DNA of 64,000 bases from Ifrita kowaldi (lineage: Eukaryota > Chordata > Aves > Passeriformes > Cinclosomatidae), in NCBI GenBank assembly GCA_013398055.1, contig VZRS01002382.1, positions 648,018 to 712,017 on the forward strand. The letters are read 5' to 3'. Positions 38,251 to 49,933 of the stretch are shown here, piece by piece. Made by a program: the position numbers and the translations under genes. How positions within the stretch are numbered: position 1 is the first letter of the stretch; every line of letters begins with the position of its first letter. Under the pieces are notes generated by a model, which worked only from the letters and a program-made list of their open reading frames with translations, did not search any database and had not been told where the DNA came from.

Positions 38251-38336
38251 AGAGTATCACTGCCAGCTGATGAAATTTCCCCTTTCATCAAAGAAGGCTT
38301 GGTCTCATTGAGGGGACAGCAAGCAACAGCCTGTAC
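38251..38336 (+). other. Candidate alternative exon between the two proposed coding exons
   Basis: Seen: an acceptor GGGCCTACAG ends at 38250 behind a T-rich tract, and a strong donor CTGTAC|GTAAGT follows 38336. One frame is open throughout (starts RVSLPADEISPFIKEG). Using the strong donor puts the terminal exon out of frame. Using an overlapping donor at 38332/38333 (CCT|GTACGT) restores the frame. Joining from the 37716 donor would hit a stop in this block. It could be a cassette exon, an alternative first-exon path, a non-coding exon or chance. Confidence 0.25.
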
Positions 38337-38382
38337 GTAAGTCCATGTATGAATCAAGGCTCATGATGTATCTTCCTTGCAG

Positions 38383-39062
38383 ATTCAGATCCTTGCACTC
38401 CTGATGCTCCACCTGCCGCCACTTCACCACCAACTTCTGAAGAACCTGGACCTTTCACAGCTCCAGCATCACCCTCCTGTTCCTCTGACACTGGTACCGC
38501 ATCGTTTTCACCACCATTACCCACGTGTGTTGCAGCCTTACATCCAAAACCACCTCCCATTTCACCATCAACATCCACTTCTGCTGCCACTGTTCACCCT
38601 GGACTTCCTTCTCTTCCTGCCCCACCTGCCTCTACTCCATCCCTGCACCCTGGGATTTATCTGCCTGTTGTCCCACCCAGCGGTGCCACCCACCTCATCA
38701 ACTGGCTGCCCTTCCTCGCCTCGGCAACGCTCGCCACCATTCAAGGCAAGGAGGAAGACCAGCCACCCATAAGCACAGGCTCCCTGGAAGGCATGAAGCC
38801 CTGCAGCAGCCCAGCCCCACACCCCTCCCATGAGGAAAATCCCCAGGCAGCACCTATGGGAAACAGTGCTCCGGGGGCTGCTTCCCCACCGCCAGCCACC
38901 CAGGCTGTGCCCGTGGGCTCCGAGGCGTCGGTGAACGTGAGTGACATCCTGGCGGAGCTGCGGACCATGAACAGCCACCTCTCCACCATCGCCCGAGCCC
39001 TGACCCGCCTGGCATCATCCCTGGCACCTCAGCAGGATGCTAGTGGCACCCCACCTCCTTAG
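38383..39062 (+). CDS. 3' terminal coding exon of an unidentified protein (225 codons plus stop)
   Basis: Seen: a pyrimidine-rich acceptor (TCTTCCTTGCAG) ends at 38382. From 38385 one frame stays open for 225 codons to a TAG at 39060-39062. Residues 1-100 of the exon are rich in Pro, Ser, Thr and Ala and look disordered. Residues 104-119 form a hydrophobic patch (LINWLPFLASATLATI). Residues 120-182 are again Pro/Ala-rich. Residues 183-213 form a predicted amphipathic helix starting VNVSDILAELRTMNSHLS, with Leu/Ile/Met at 189, 192, 195, 199, 202, 206, 209 and 213; the 3-4 spacing is that of a coiled coil. The tail is short and Pro-rich. GC content is visibly higher than in the flanks, especially after 38640. 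Inference: this is the C-terminus of a dimerising nuclear or scaffold protein. A Pro-rich linker plus terminal heptad helix occurs in some Myb/SANT-like proteins, but no DNA-binding domain is visible here, so no family is assigned. The exon starts with two bases of a split codon. Confidence 0.72.
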
Positions 39063-39280
39063 TGCCGGGTTTCGCAGGGAATGGTGTTGGCCAGAGGAAA
39101 GGGACCCTCCCCAAACCTGCCCATACCATCAGAGTGGGTTCACTGCAGTGGCAGACACCGACCATGTCGCCCCAGTGGGTTTTCCTGTTTGTTTGTTTGT
39201 TTGCCCCTTGTAAATGGCTGCATATATTCAAAAATAGTTTTGTGGTCTTGTTAATAAAATTGTTTATATTTCTCATGCTC
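39063..39280 (+). other. 3' UTR of the terminal exon
   Basis: The sequence after the TAG stop is unique and short. It includes a small GTTT repeat at 39187-39203 and reaches a canonical polyadenylation signal about 190 bases after the stop. The cleavage position is estimated from the usual 10-30 base spacing; it is not seen directly. Confidence 0.6.
39253..39258 (+). terminator. Polyadenylation signal AATAAA
   Basis: A perfect AATAAA hexamer lies about 190 bases after the stop codon of the terminal exon and is followed by a T-rich stretch. AATAAA also occurs by chance in AT-rich DNA; the call rests on its position behind the coding exon. Confidence 0.6.
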
Positions 39281-39284
39281 CTTT

Positions 39285-42200
39285 CAGATGCACTCGCTCC
39301 CTTCCTCTCACCCATTCACCACACAAACACTGGTAGGAGCTGGTGAGGTCTCACACAGAAAATGCTGGGAATCTGAAGTGGTGAGAAGTTACCCACGAGA
39401 AAATGCTCGAGGACGTGACAAAACCAGTCTGGGCAATGTGGGGGGACGCAGAAAGGAAAGGACACAATGAAACTCTGAAAAATCTCCCTGTTTCTCCCAT
39501 CCATGCTGCATGGCACAGCTCTGTTGAAATTGGAGCCCTTCCCAGTGCACTAAATCTCAGGGGTAATTGTAACTACCAGAGCAGGTACACGTCATGATAA
39601 ATTGTTCAGAAAAGTGAACAGCAAAGCAGCGTAGTTGTCTAAGCAGCACTGGGGCTGAACAGCTACCAAACAGCCTCATCCACCTCCTGCCCTCCAAGAG
39701 AGTGAGAACTGAAGGTGCTTAGCTCAAGCCAATCTGTCTTATTTCCTCGGGGTTCTTCAAGGGCATAAACAGGCCAAGCTAATTTACATTTCACCATCTT
39801 TTCCCTATTTCCAAGGTGCAGCAGCTTGCCTAAAGGTGGCATTGAAGGTGTGAAACCTCAAACAATCCTCTTTGTAGATGGAGAAGGATCTCTTGGACAT
39901 TAATCCAGGATTTGCTCCTCCCAGATGTTTGACCTGTAGAGCAGCTGGTGAGGTACCATCGGACAGGTGGAGGCACCAGAGCAGGCAGATGAAGGTTGGG
40001 ATGTGCTTGGAGCTCTGGGAGAGCCCCTGGAAAGAGAACAGCTCTGGTAGAGCTGTTCTGTGCATCTCAGCCACAGTCTGCCCATAGTGCAAACAACCAG
40101 ACCAGGTTGTCCCCGTCCACAGTGTCCCTGATCTTTAAGATTCCTTCCAACCCAAATCATTCAATGATTTTATGAACCATCAGTCAAAACATTTTTTCCT
40201 ACAGGTGGGCCAAGCACAGGCCCAGTGGCGGCTGAGCCAGGCTATACTGCTGCTCTGCCTTTCATCCCAGGGGATTAAAATGAAACACATGCTCACGGCA
40301 AACAGAAGAAAATAAAGGTCTCTGTGAAGCTGTGTATGATCTCGCCTTAATTTATCTATGCAGCCCTCAGATATCAGGATCTGAGGCCATCTCTAGGAAA
40401 ATCCCAGACAAACAGACAGATCGCTAGATAAGATTAAAGAGGAAGTATTCAGTCTATTTGCAAATATTTCTGTTACAGATGAGCCTAAGCCACAAAGATT
40501 GAATCAATATACAAACTTCCCCAAAGCTCAGGTGTATTTGAATTTGAGGCTTTGGTTACTGCATATGTATTTATATATAAACCTATCCATATTTTTGAGT
40601 CTTTGCCTGAAAGACAAAGGAATTGTCCTGTTCAATCATGGCATTTTTTTCTAGCCTGATCAGACTTTTTTCCTCTGCTATGTTTAACAAAAAAGGTGAA
40701 AAACCCCAGCCATTTCATAGATATCCTATACTACCTTTTAAGTTTGTGTTTAAATATGTGTTTCAACTAAAAGAGATAAAAGGAGTATTTTTAAAACATT
40801 ATGGCTTTTGATTTGGCCATTGCAGTTCTCTTAGCATAAAAAAGCAAAAATAAAGAGAAGTTTATCACTTTTCCTCCTTTCATTATGAAATATAGGCCAG
40901 GAAAGAAAGGGGAAAGCTTTATGATAAAAAAAAAAATTAAAATGAGTAATTTACATTTTTACCATCTTTCCCTCTTTCAACTTAAGTAGTAAATAAATAC
41001 CATATTCCCCACTGTTAATAGTTTTGCTTGATTGATCCTGCTGTTTTCCAATTGTAACCTTTCATGGCCTAATGCTGATGAAAATATCAGTGGCATTTTC
41101 TAGATCTGTGCAAGACACGCAGCCATAGCTTCAGAAAGTCTTACTGATGCTTTATCAACCAAGGTTAGAACTGACTTCATTTAGGTGTCTACGGGATTTG
41201 GGTACAGTTTCCATGGCATGCAAATCCATAAAAAGCCTGAAGAAGTTGCCTATATTCAGCTGCGAAGGCAGTGTTCTTCGTTCTCAAAGAAGCTATGAGT
41301 GTAATCCAGCTGGCAGGGAGGGAAAAGTGCTATTCCTGAGCCTCTTCCTAAAGGAACGAGATTTCTGTGGTCTCATAGCCAAAGATATTAGATGCTGAAC
41401 ACCTTTTCAGTCTAGACTCTGAGCTGTCTGGTCCTGTGGCATGCTGGCAACAAAGCAGGACCAGAGCCTGTAGCCCGAAGCAGCAGATTTTGGATCGACT
41501 TGGTAACCACTGCTGGCTCCCACAGGTCACAGCAGCTGGCTGTGGGGCCAGTGAGGCAGACAGAGGCTATCTGTAGGCAGGGGCAGTCCCTGCACCCTGA
41601 GCTACCCTGAGCCCAGCCAGGGCTCTTCTAATGCCACAGCTCCCCATCTGCAAGGTCTCCTGCAGGGTTTGTGCCCAGGCCATGTGAGTAAAAACCCAGC
41701 TCAGATAGGTCTGGGCAGCCCCACCATGGCACAAAAGGGCTTCACTGCCATGCTAAGAGGGCTCCTGCCCACGGGCACCTCATTCAGCAAAGTGCATTAT
41801 TCTCTACTCAACACTCACATCCCTTGGGAATTACTCCCTCAACTTAAACCTCTTAAACACTGCAAGAAACAAATGGTTGCTCTGACTGTATCACGTTGCT
41901 GGCAAGAGTTTTACTCAGCTTCAGGTTTTGTTTGCCCTTCTTGGCTTTCATCTGTCCCCATCCCAATCCAGTTTGGTTCTAGCAGCCCCACTGCTGCTCT
42001 CTGTGTGCTCAGTAGCTTTACTGGCACCTCTGAGCTGCTGCTCCACACGTGCTATGCTGCCAGTGAAAAGCTGGAGTGCAGCTTACAACAAAAAAGTCTC
42101 CTAAAGCTCCTGAAAGTGACAGCAGAATGGCTGAAGAAAGGCAGAAACCCCAGTAGAGCTGGCACCGTGCCCCCACTGTTCCCCAGAACATGTGGAAATG

Positions 42201-44369
42201 ACAAGTCCGGGTTGCTCCAATGCCACAGAGTACATAACCCATGGAAAAGAGTTCAAGAGACTTTCTTCTCTAAATTATTCCTTTTGATTCAGCTCAAAGA
42301 GTGAGGGGCTGAAAGTTACGGTGCCTTGGTGAGTGTTCAAAGTCCTGTGTGGAAATAAGCTCATCATCTCACACTCCAGGGGCTGCTAAAATATTAAAAA
42401 TACCCTGCTGGCCTTCTCTCCCTTGTGACATCTTCAGTCTCTCCTTCTTCTTCCTCTTCCACAGCCTTGTTATTTTCCAAGGCAGGAATTTACAGGGCAA
42501 GATGTATTTTAAAATTGACAGATGCTGCTTTCCTTTTCTACTAAAAAGCCCTGACACACTCTGGATGAGAAAATTTAAAGGCTGGAGGCCAGGTTGTTAA
42601 GAGTCAGCATTGTGACCAACACAGCCCTTTGTGGCCCTCCCATCAAAATCCCAAACACACTGATCCCATCTTTCACAGTTTCTATCTGAACAAGTGTTGA
42701 GGATGGGTTTCAAGTCACCACACCTGAATAATCTAAACCTTGGTTTTGTAGTTCCTCTACAGCCATGGGCTTTCAGCTTGCTGTTCATCTCAGCCTAAAA
42801 AAGGCATTTAAAATATAGAGGAAGGCATTTAACTTCTGGCAATGCCCATCCCTCTCCCCAGACTATAGATGACTCATGTAATCCAGATGCTTGACTTCTA
42901 GGTGGCTGGGAAGTAAATGAAATAAATCCTCTGTTGGTAATTGCAGTTCATTTTAAACCAGTGAAACATTAATATATCACATTTATTTGAATCACAATAG
43001 AAGTGTGAGGAACTGGAAGAGGGGAAATGGGAGCTCAAGAAAATAGGATTGACAGTAAAACTGGAAGCCCCCACAAAATATCCAGCTCCAGACCCATGCC
43101 AGGAATTATCCTGTGCCAGGAGAGCACCCAGAGGAACATCCAGGTCATTCCATTATCCCGGAGAATTAAGTTCTCAGGATGTGGAACTGAAAGCTAAACA
43201 ACTTCATGGGGTTTGAGTGATGTACTCAGTGTCTCCTACTCCAGCAGGAACTATTTAAGGAGGCAGCAGGCTGTACAATATTGTATTAGACTGCAACTCA
43301 AGAAGGTGGGAGAAATCACAGGTTTACACAGGAGAAATAGGAAGCCGGGTGGTTTTTCACTTTGTTTTCTCTAGCACACATTGTTCTTCCAATATTTGTA
43401 CACACATTTACTGTAATGACACTCAAATCTCCCAGTAAAAATAATTTACAAAGAAGCATTGCTGGCGAATGCATTCCTTCCCATTAGCCCAGCTGCGAGC
43501 TGGCAGCTCAGAGCCTGGGAGTGAGCTCCCTCCTCCAGACAAGACGGATTTCCATCGCAGCTCTGTCTGGGAAGCACAAAGCAGGTACCCTCTGCCAGAT
43601 GCCCCTGTGGACATCCACATCTGCCCACAAAGCCATAGGGTCTATGCCTCCAGCTTCCTCCCAGACCTTTCACTACAGCATTTTGCAGAGTTCTTTGGGT
43701 TTCTGTTCAATTTGTTTCAGTCTGTGAACTACTAACCAGGACACCTGTGCCAGGGACTGGCTGCACCCATAACCACAGGGCTGTATCCTGAGCCCACAGC
43801 TGCCAGCCTGGCGGGAGATCCTCTTTGGATGCCACAGGGTAAAAGATGCTACACCACGAGTGTGGGCAAGGCTACCCTGTGGCCCTGACTGTCCCTGTCC
43901 TGGGTTGTGTGTGCAGGGGTTATGCTGGTGCATGGCTGTGCTTGTGAGGGCACAACCGAGTCACCCAGCCAGGGACCAAAGGCACATACTCCATATTCAT
44001 CCCATGGGCTGGGAAGCCCCTGCTCACATCACCCAAGGATGCAATAGAAATGCAGGGTCTGCCCAGCCCCAGATAGCTGTGGAGCCCACTGTGCCAGAGG
44101 AACACTGAGGCAGGCAGCACTGCTCCCAAAGTGCGAGAACCTGAATAGACCTGGACAAGGGTCTTTCCAAGGGAGACTGCTTTAAAAAGTTAAAAAACAC
44201 CATATTTTGTATTTGCTCAGGTGTTTCTGGTCATCTCCCACCTGGTGTTTTTCTTCCTCTTGACAGACACTGAAACCCTGCTCTTGGCTTAGCCATAAAG
44301 AGTTAGGCATGAGATATTCAGTACTGGACTTACAGGAAATAAAGGTGATGTACTCTGGGCTTTCAGATG
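39285..44369. other. Downstream flank, non-coding
   Basis: Holds one CR1 stub (40121). An open frame with an ATG in a CCACCATGG context at 41726 runs to 42304 but shows no recognisable domain (see findings). An A-rich run lies at 40926-40938. The GC-richer part 43450-44110 has several overlapping open frames in both directions, none recognisable. Confidence 0.4.
40121..40176 (+). mobile_element. CR1 LINE, 3' stub
   Basis: GTGTCCCTGATCTTTAAGAT, TCCTTCCAACCCAAATCATT, CAATGATTTTATGAA. Only the final 55 bases remain. Confidence 0.8.
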
Positions 44370-44480
44370 TCATAGAATCACAGAATGGTTTGGCTTGGAA
44401 GGGACCTTAAAAATCATCCAGTTCCAATCCCCCATCATGGGCAGGGACACCTTCCATGAGACCAGGTTACTCAGAGCCCC
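44370..44480 (-). mobile_element. CR1 LINE, antisense 3' end
   Basis: CATAGAATCACAGAATGGTT, GGAAGGGACCTTAAAAATCA, GGGCAGGGACACCTTCCATG, then CCCCGTCCAGCCTGG. Similarity ends there. The tail is intact and the copy is one of the less diverged ones. Confidence 0.92.
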
Positions 44481-45984
44481 GTCCAGCCTGGCATTAAAGG
44501 ATGAGACTCTGTCCTTTCTCCTGGGTGTCCCAGGACTGCGGCACTGAGTGAAGGTATCCATCTGCTCCTCCATAATCCTGATTGTTCTCTGCTCCCCTGC
44601 CATTTTACTCCTAACCTGTACCTTTCCAGAGCAAGGAATATGTTTTTGTTCTCCCATCATTCAAAGCTTAGCATGGAAAGGGATTTTAAACACCATAACA
44701 GCAGAAGGTAGTTATTAATAACAAGTGATATCATGAAACCGAAATCTTCCTCTCAACAAAGAGGAATTCAGTGATGTAGAAGTTGAAGACAGAAGTGCAC
44801 CACAACCCCTTGCTGGGTTCTGTTCCAGGCTCTCTAAAATAAGCCAGGCTGAAACAGTAACTTCTCACTACTGCTTTTTCTTGTGGAAGTGGTTCCCAGA
44901 CACTTGCTGTACATCGTATAATGTCAACATCTGATTTGATCCACATCGTTCCCATCTACCACTCAGCCTGGATTTCCCATTTATCTTGAACTTTGGCTGA
45001 AATCTCATTTTATTCAGAGAAAGGTCTTACTGGAAAAGCCTTCATGGAGAGCTTACTACTTACAACTGTAATTCAAAACATATTTTGAACAGAAAATTGT
45101 GGATCTCCACTAGCTGAAGCCCTTGGTGAGTCATGGTGATGGCAACAAATTGTTTTTGTCACAAAACAAAAATAAGAGGCTCCTGAAAAAGTCTGAAAAA
45201 TGCCAAAGACTGTTTCTATTTCTTAATATTTATTTTATTAAAGATATCAAGCCACACCAGTAGTTCAAGAAATAATTGAAGCATTTTGCTTCCTCTGCAT
45301 TGCTACTTTACCCATTTCCTCAAATTATTTTGACAGTATTTATTTTGGGTCAATAGAAAATGACATTTTTTCTCCCTGTCAGCAGAAGCAAAACATCAGA
45401 TACTCATGTGGCTCTGCTAGGAGAGTACAGTGGATTCTTAGGCTAACTTGGCTATCTGTGAGTGGAAATCCAAACCCCACAGTTTCTCCCAGATTCTTCA
45501 AAGTAGTGAAAGTGTTGGTGACGCCAGTCTGGTGTCCCAGGTCCATGACATATGTCACCAGTGAGGTGGTATATGGCTCTATTCCCAACCTTGATTGCGG
45601 AGGGAACTCGCAGGCCTTTAGGTGATATAAATTTCCATGGGACTTAGAGCTTGGATTGACCAACCAGGCCAGTTTGATCTGTTCCAGGTGGGACCTGGCT
45701 CCATGTGTTTTAGTAAATGGTGGTTGACATTGGACTTTTCAAGCCATGCCAACGGACACGTGATTAAAGCTTCCAGGGGTTTATTCATTTCTTCCATATA
45801 AAACTATGGCAATTTGCACATTTAATGTTAATTCTGTATTGACTATCACTCTTGGGAGGTAAGGATGTCATTATTTTTTAAACACACAGGGCTTTACTTG
45901 ATCAGACTCATTTGTTTCCTCTGATGGAAGAAAAGGGCCTGAGGTGGAGAGAAGTTAAGAGCTGACTAGGAGGTTTTGACTGAA
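44481..45984. other. Unique non-coding stretch
   Basis: I see nothing that I can support as gene, repeat or signal. Confidence 0.5.
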
Positions 45985-46206
45985 GTAGTGGGATGAACGT
46001 GAGCCAAGGAAAATTTAGGCTGCACATCAGGAAAATTTTCCTAACAACGAGGTCTATTACTACGTGAAATGGTTCCCCTTAGGGAAAAGGGGGAAGCTGA
46101 CTAGACAAAGCAATGAAGAACACATTGTAGGGGGCAACCTTTAAACAGTTGGGGAATGGACCAAGTGACCTAAGTGCATTTTCCATCTCTGATTTCTCTG
46201 ACTCAA
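45985..46206 (+). mobile_element. Old CR1-type LINE, 3' end
   Basis: AAATTTAGGCTGCACATCAG, GAAAATTTTCCTAACAACGA, AAGCAATGAAGAACACATTG, GGAATGGACCAAGTGACCTA and CATCTCTGATTTCTCTGAC. This order fits an older CR1 type with a GTAGGGGACAA segment and a GATGGACTAGGTGACCTAA ending, rather than the common avian form. Confidence 0.72.
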
Positions 46207-47040
46207 TCATTGCAAGGGTACAGTGTGGAGTATATGACTCCTGCTCTCTGCCACATCGGTGCTGCTTGGGAACACTTCCCACAAAGCCAGTCCTCAGGAT
46301 GCAAAGGACACCGGAGCTCTGACCTCCAGCCTTCTTCACTGAGGTCTACCAGGCATAGGCTGCTCTTGCTGGGACCTTTGGCTACCCAGGGACCAGAGGG
46401 TTCATGAACTCAGGTCATTTTTAACTGGACTTTTTCATTCTTCAACTTCATTTTTCTTTGCCTTTTTTTCCCCCTGATTTCTTCCTCTTATATAGCAACG
46501 CTTTTTATGCTCAGAAATCACTAAGTTGCTTCAGAGACAAGCTCAAGCTACACAGAAACCTGACACAGAGGTGGAATTTCTGAGCGCCTGGTGATGCCCA
46601 TGTGACAGCTGTCAAAGTAGCAGACACCCAGGACCAAACCAGGGGACTTCAGAGCAAAAAGCTGAACTTCAGGTGCCAAACCAGCTTACGATGCAACACT
46701 CATGTCCTCATTTTCCCGACTGAACTGGACTAGATGAGCCAAGGAATAGCTGATCACTGTTAAAGGGTTTACCTTGGTCAAAGAAAATGTGACTCTCAGT
46801 AAGGAGGAAGAGCTATTCTTCTTATCCTTGAATCCTGTGTGTTTAAACATCAATAGTCTTCTGGTAGAGTTCCTCAAAGTTTTTGTATAAATCTTCTTAA
46901 AAATCAAAAAAATTGATTCAGCCATAAATTTCTGCAGGAAGGACCTGTTTTATTACAAGTTCACCCAAAGTTTCCAAGTGCTCATACTCCAAAAGGCATC
47001 TTTTATAATTTTTTAAAAGAAATATCATAATGGTTTCTTG

Positions 47041-47084
47041 TGTTGTTTTGTTTTGTTTTGTTCTGTTTTGGTTTGGTTTGGTTT
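47041..47084. repeat. (GTTTT)n grading into (GGTTT)n
   Basis: TGTTTTGTTTTGTTTTGTTC, then TGTTTTGGTTTGGTTTGGTT. The unit changes along the array. Confidence 0.93.
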
Positions 47085-48138
47085 AAAAGCAGGCTCTTTT
47101 CAAATTTTAACCAATTAGAGTAAAATGAAAAGAACTCTTGCTATAACTCAGGGAGCTGATTTTCTTTTCCTCTCAGAAGAATGTTTTAATATGCCCAACC
47201 TACAGTGAGCTTTGTGTCTGAGTATTTTTATCTCCTTTAAAAAAAAAATTAAAAATATCAACATTTCCATAGAAGAGAAAAATACCTCCCTCTTTGGCTT
47301 ATTTATTGTTTGAGCAGGAATTGGTTGAAAATATAGGCAAGATAATGAAAGACCTTTTTTTCTGTGCCTATGCTGGAAAACCTGTATTTATTCTTAGTTT
47401 AAATATGGCCCTGAAAACACATGTTTTGAAAAAATAATAGTTATATTATAAGACAAATTCAGCGTACCATGAATGAAGCTGGAGGAGCTGTGTAACTTTC
47501 TGACACAGACTTCATTTGTGCAAGCTGGATTTAGTTTTTCTTTCGTCAGCCTCAGCAGTTTTTATCTCTGCAGTCTCAGTTCACATCTATTTCCTCTCTG
47601 TGCAAGGTATGTGCATGAATGTGGGGACATCTAACAATGAAAGAACAGCTTCAGGGAAGAGAAGAGCAAATCAGCTCTGTATTCACTGAGAGCTGACAGC
47701 AGACCATAAAAATAGATATGAAAACGCAAAGAAGAAACGTCTGAAAAAAGCTTCCAGACAAAGTGATTACTTCTATGCGTTAAAAAAAAAAAGCCAATGG
47801 AGTCATTAGAAGTAATGACTTTAGAAAATACACTGGGACAAGACAGGAGAAATATCACTTACAGGGGAAAAAAACTGTCCATGTCAGTAACACCTCTATC
47901 AACACCACTTTCGTTTTACCAGTTCCTGTCTAGCCAGGAACTAATTTCTTTACAGTTACTGAAGCAGAGTAACCACAAATCAAACAGTAGGAAAATGATA
48001 ACCTGCTGAACTCCATAGAGGCCTCTCGGCTGGGTTTGGTGACATCTGAACTGTGCTTAGACAGTTGTGAAATGTCTAATGTGGGGCAGTCAATCAGGCT
48101 TTGCCCCTGAACTTGTCATTTTGTCAGACAAAGTGGGA

Positions 48139-48160
48139 ATAAAAAAAAAAAAAAAAAAAC
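48139..48160. repeat. Poly-A run
   Basis: About 20 uninterrupted A, followed by CCC. No retroposon body is visible on its 5' side, so it need not be a retroposon tail. Confidence 0.9.
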
Positions 48161-49057
48161 CCACAAATATTTAGAAAAGTTAAAACTGCTAAAAATTATT
48201 TATGAGAAAAAGTTGGATATTTCTTGAAAGGTGACGCTAGAATCCTTTAATATATTATGAGAATATGAAGCATGAGGGGGAGTATAAAGTGCAGGGAGAC
48301 ACCCTGTTTGGAGGAGTTTTTCAAAGTTATGTTCTGTTGGCTCAGGCTGCACCTCACTGAAATGAAACTTAACAGGCCAATAAATACAGCACTTCTGAAG
48401 AAAAAGAAGAAGAAATTGTACTAAACTCTGATTATGCTGACATCAGCTGGCCTATAAATTATCGCCCAATAAAAACTATCAAGATGTGAACATAAATCTC
48501 CCAGATATACATTCCAGGACAATAATTCTTTTATATATATGTAAAATCTGAATATTTTGTATTGTGTTCATGCAAAGATCTGTTTCATCAGCTTCAGCTT
48601 CATCTTTAGGCTTTTTTTACACTCACTCCTCTCTATAAGAATATCTCTACTTTTAGAGATTTCCTTCTAGAGCACCTTTAATGACTGGAAGTTATAATAA
48701 AATATTTGGTCCATAGCTTTGGCCAGTATAAATTATTGTTTTGCACCAAAGTCAAGGTATCAAATCTAATTTACATTGGATAAAGATATTCTGAATTTAT
48801 TTGAATGTCTCATTCATTACTATAGAAAGCTATGATGTAGACTCACCATGGTTTTGTTGATTTCTAGGAAGCAATGGAAATTTGTGCTGCCTGGAGGTCT
48901 GTCTCTACACAACAGAGAAAATTATCTGACAGGTTCTTGGTATTTCTTGGAAATCAGAGGGATGTCCCTCTCTGTTGGTAGTTTCTTCATTCACATTGCT
49001 TTAAAGTGGAAATTTCAATGAACATGGAGGATTTGTCTCTACAGTGGCAATTATTGA

Positions 49058-49372
49058 ATTACTAGAATAGTTTGGGTTGGAGGGAACTTTTAAAGGTCAT
49101 CCAGTCCAGTCCTCCTGCAAAGAATAGGGAGATCTTAACCCAAACCAGGTTGCTCAGAGCCCTGTCCAACCTGATCTTCAGTGTTTGCAGGGACAGGGCC
49201 TCCACCACTTCTCTGGGCAGTCTGTTCAGTGTTTCACCAGCTGCCTCATAAAAAATTTCTTTCTTATATCTAATTTGAACCTGCCCTCTTTTATTTATAA
49301 ACCATTACCCCTTGTATTGCTACTGTCCTCATCTTTCTTTAAAGCTCCCTTTAAGTATTAAAAGTCCAATAA
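49058..49372 (-). mobile_element. CR1 LINE, antisense, about 315 bp
   Basis: On the + strand: TAGTTTGGGTTGGAGGGAAC, AAAGGTCATCCAGTCCAGTC, CAGGGACAGGGCCTCCACCA and TTATAAACCATTACCCCTTG. The terminal tail is lost. Confidence 0.91.
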
Positions 49373-49540
49373 TGGAATAAAAGGGCAAGACAAAAGACAT
49401 ATTTCAATATGATCTCCTCCTTGTAAGAGATCTCAACAAGGCTCTGAAGGGTATATTTTTATTTTTCCATTGTGGTGTGTATATATATGTAAATAGTCAT
49501 GATCAGAGTAGAGGCCTCTTGAATAGAAAGGAATATCTGG

Positions 49541-49654
49541 ATATCTGGAAACAGCTTGCCCAGAGAAGTGGTAGATGTCTTGTCCCTGGAAACATTCAAG
49601 GTCAGATTGGACAGGATTCTGAGCAACCTGGTCTAGCTGAAGATTTTTACAAGG
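49541..49654 (+). mobile_element. CR1 LINE fragment lacking its 3' end
   Basis: GGAAACAGCTTGCCCAGAGA, CATTCAAGGTCAGATTGGAC, TGAGCAACCTGGTCTAGCTG. It stops abruptly after CTGAAGA, where the next CR1 begins with TTTTTACAAGGGCATGTAGT. Loss of the 3' end is unusual for CR1 and implies a later rearrangement or insertion. Confidence 0.85.
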
Positions 49655-49933
49655 GCATGTAGTGACAGTACAAGGGGTAATGGCTTTAAACTTAAAGAGA
49701 GTCAACTTAAAATAGATTTAGGAAGAAATTCTTTACTGCAATGTGAGTGAGACACTGAACAGGTTGCCCAGAAAAGCTGTGGCCGCCACATTCCTGGAAG
49801 TGTCCAAGGCCAGGTTGGATGGGCCTTGAAACAACCTGGGATAGTGGAAGGTGTCCCTGCCCATGGCAGGGGGGTAGAAGGAGGTGATCTTTAAGGTCCC
49901 TTCCAAACCAAACCGTTCTGTGATTCTGTGATG
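49647..49933 (+). mobile_element. CR1 LINE, 3' end joined head-to-tail to the previous copy
   Basis: TACAAGGGCATGTAGTGACA, GGGTAATGGCTTTAAACTTA, AGAAGCTGTGGCC-like text (AAAAGCTGTGGCC), and CCAAACCGTTCTGTGATTCT. It has a complete 3' end; its 5' truncation point is the junction with the upstream fragment. The exact base of the junction is ambiguous by a few T. Confidence 0.92.

Larger units (their letters stand above)
46207..49057. other. Unique non-coding stretch
   Basis: No gene supported. Simple repeats at 47041 and 48139 are listed separately. At 46600-46690 the order CAGGACCAAACCAGGGGACT, CAGAGCAAAAAGCTGAAC faintly resembles a reversed tRNA-derived SINE head, not enough to call. Confidence 0.4.

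Noticed and set aside
38568..38978. 136-codon antisense open frame
   Set aside because: It is the reverse strand of the Pro/Ala-rich terminal exon, whose GC-rich codons keep the antisense frame free of stops.
46600..46690. Possible reversed tRNA-derived SINE head
   Set aside because: Only two short blocks resemble it; there is no body or tail.
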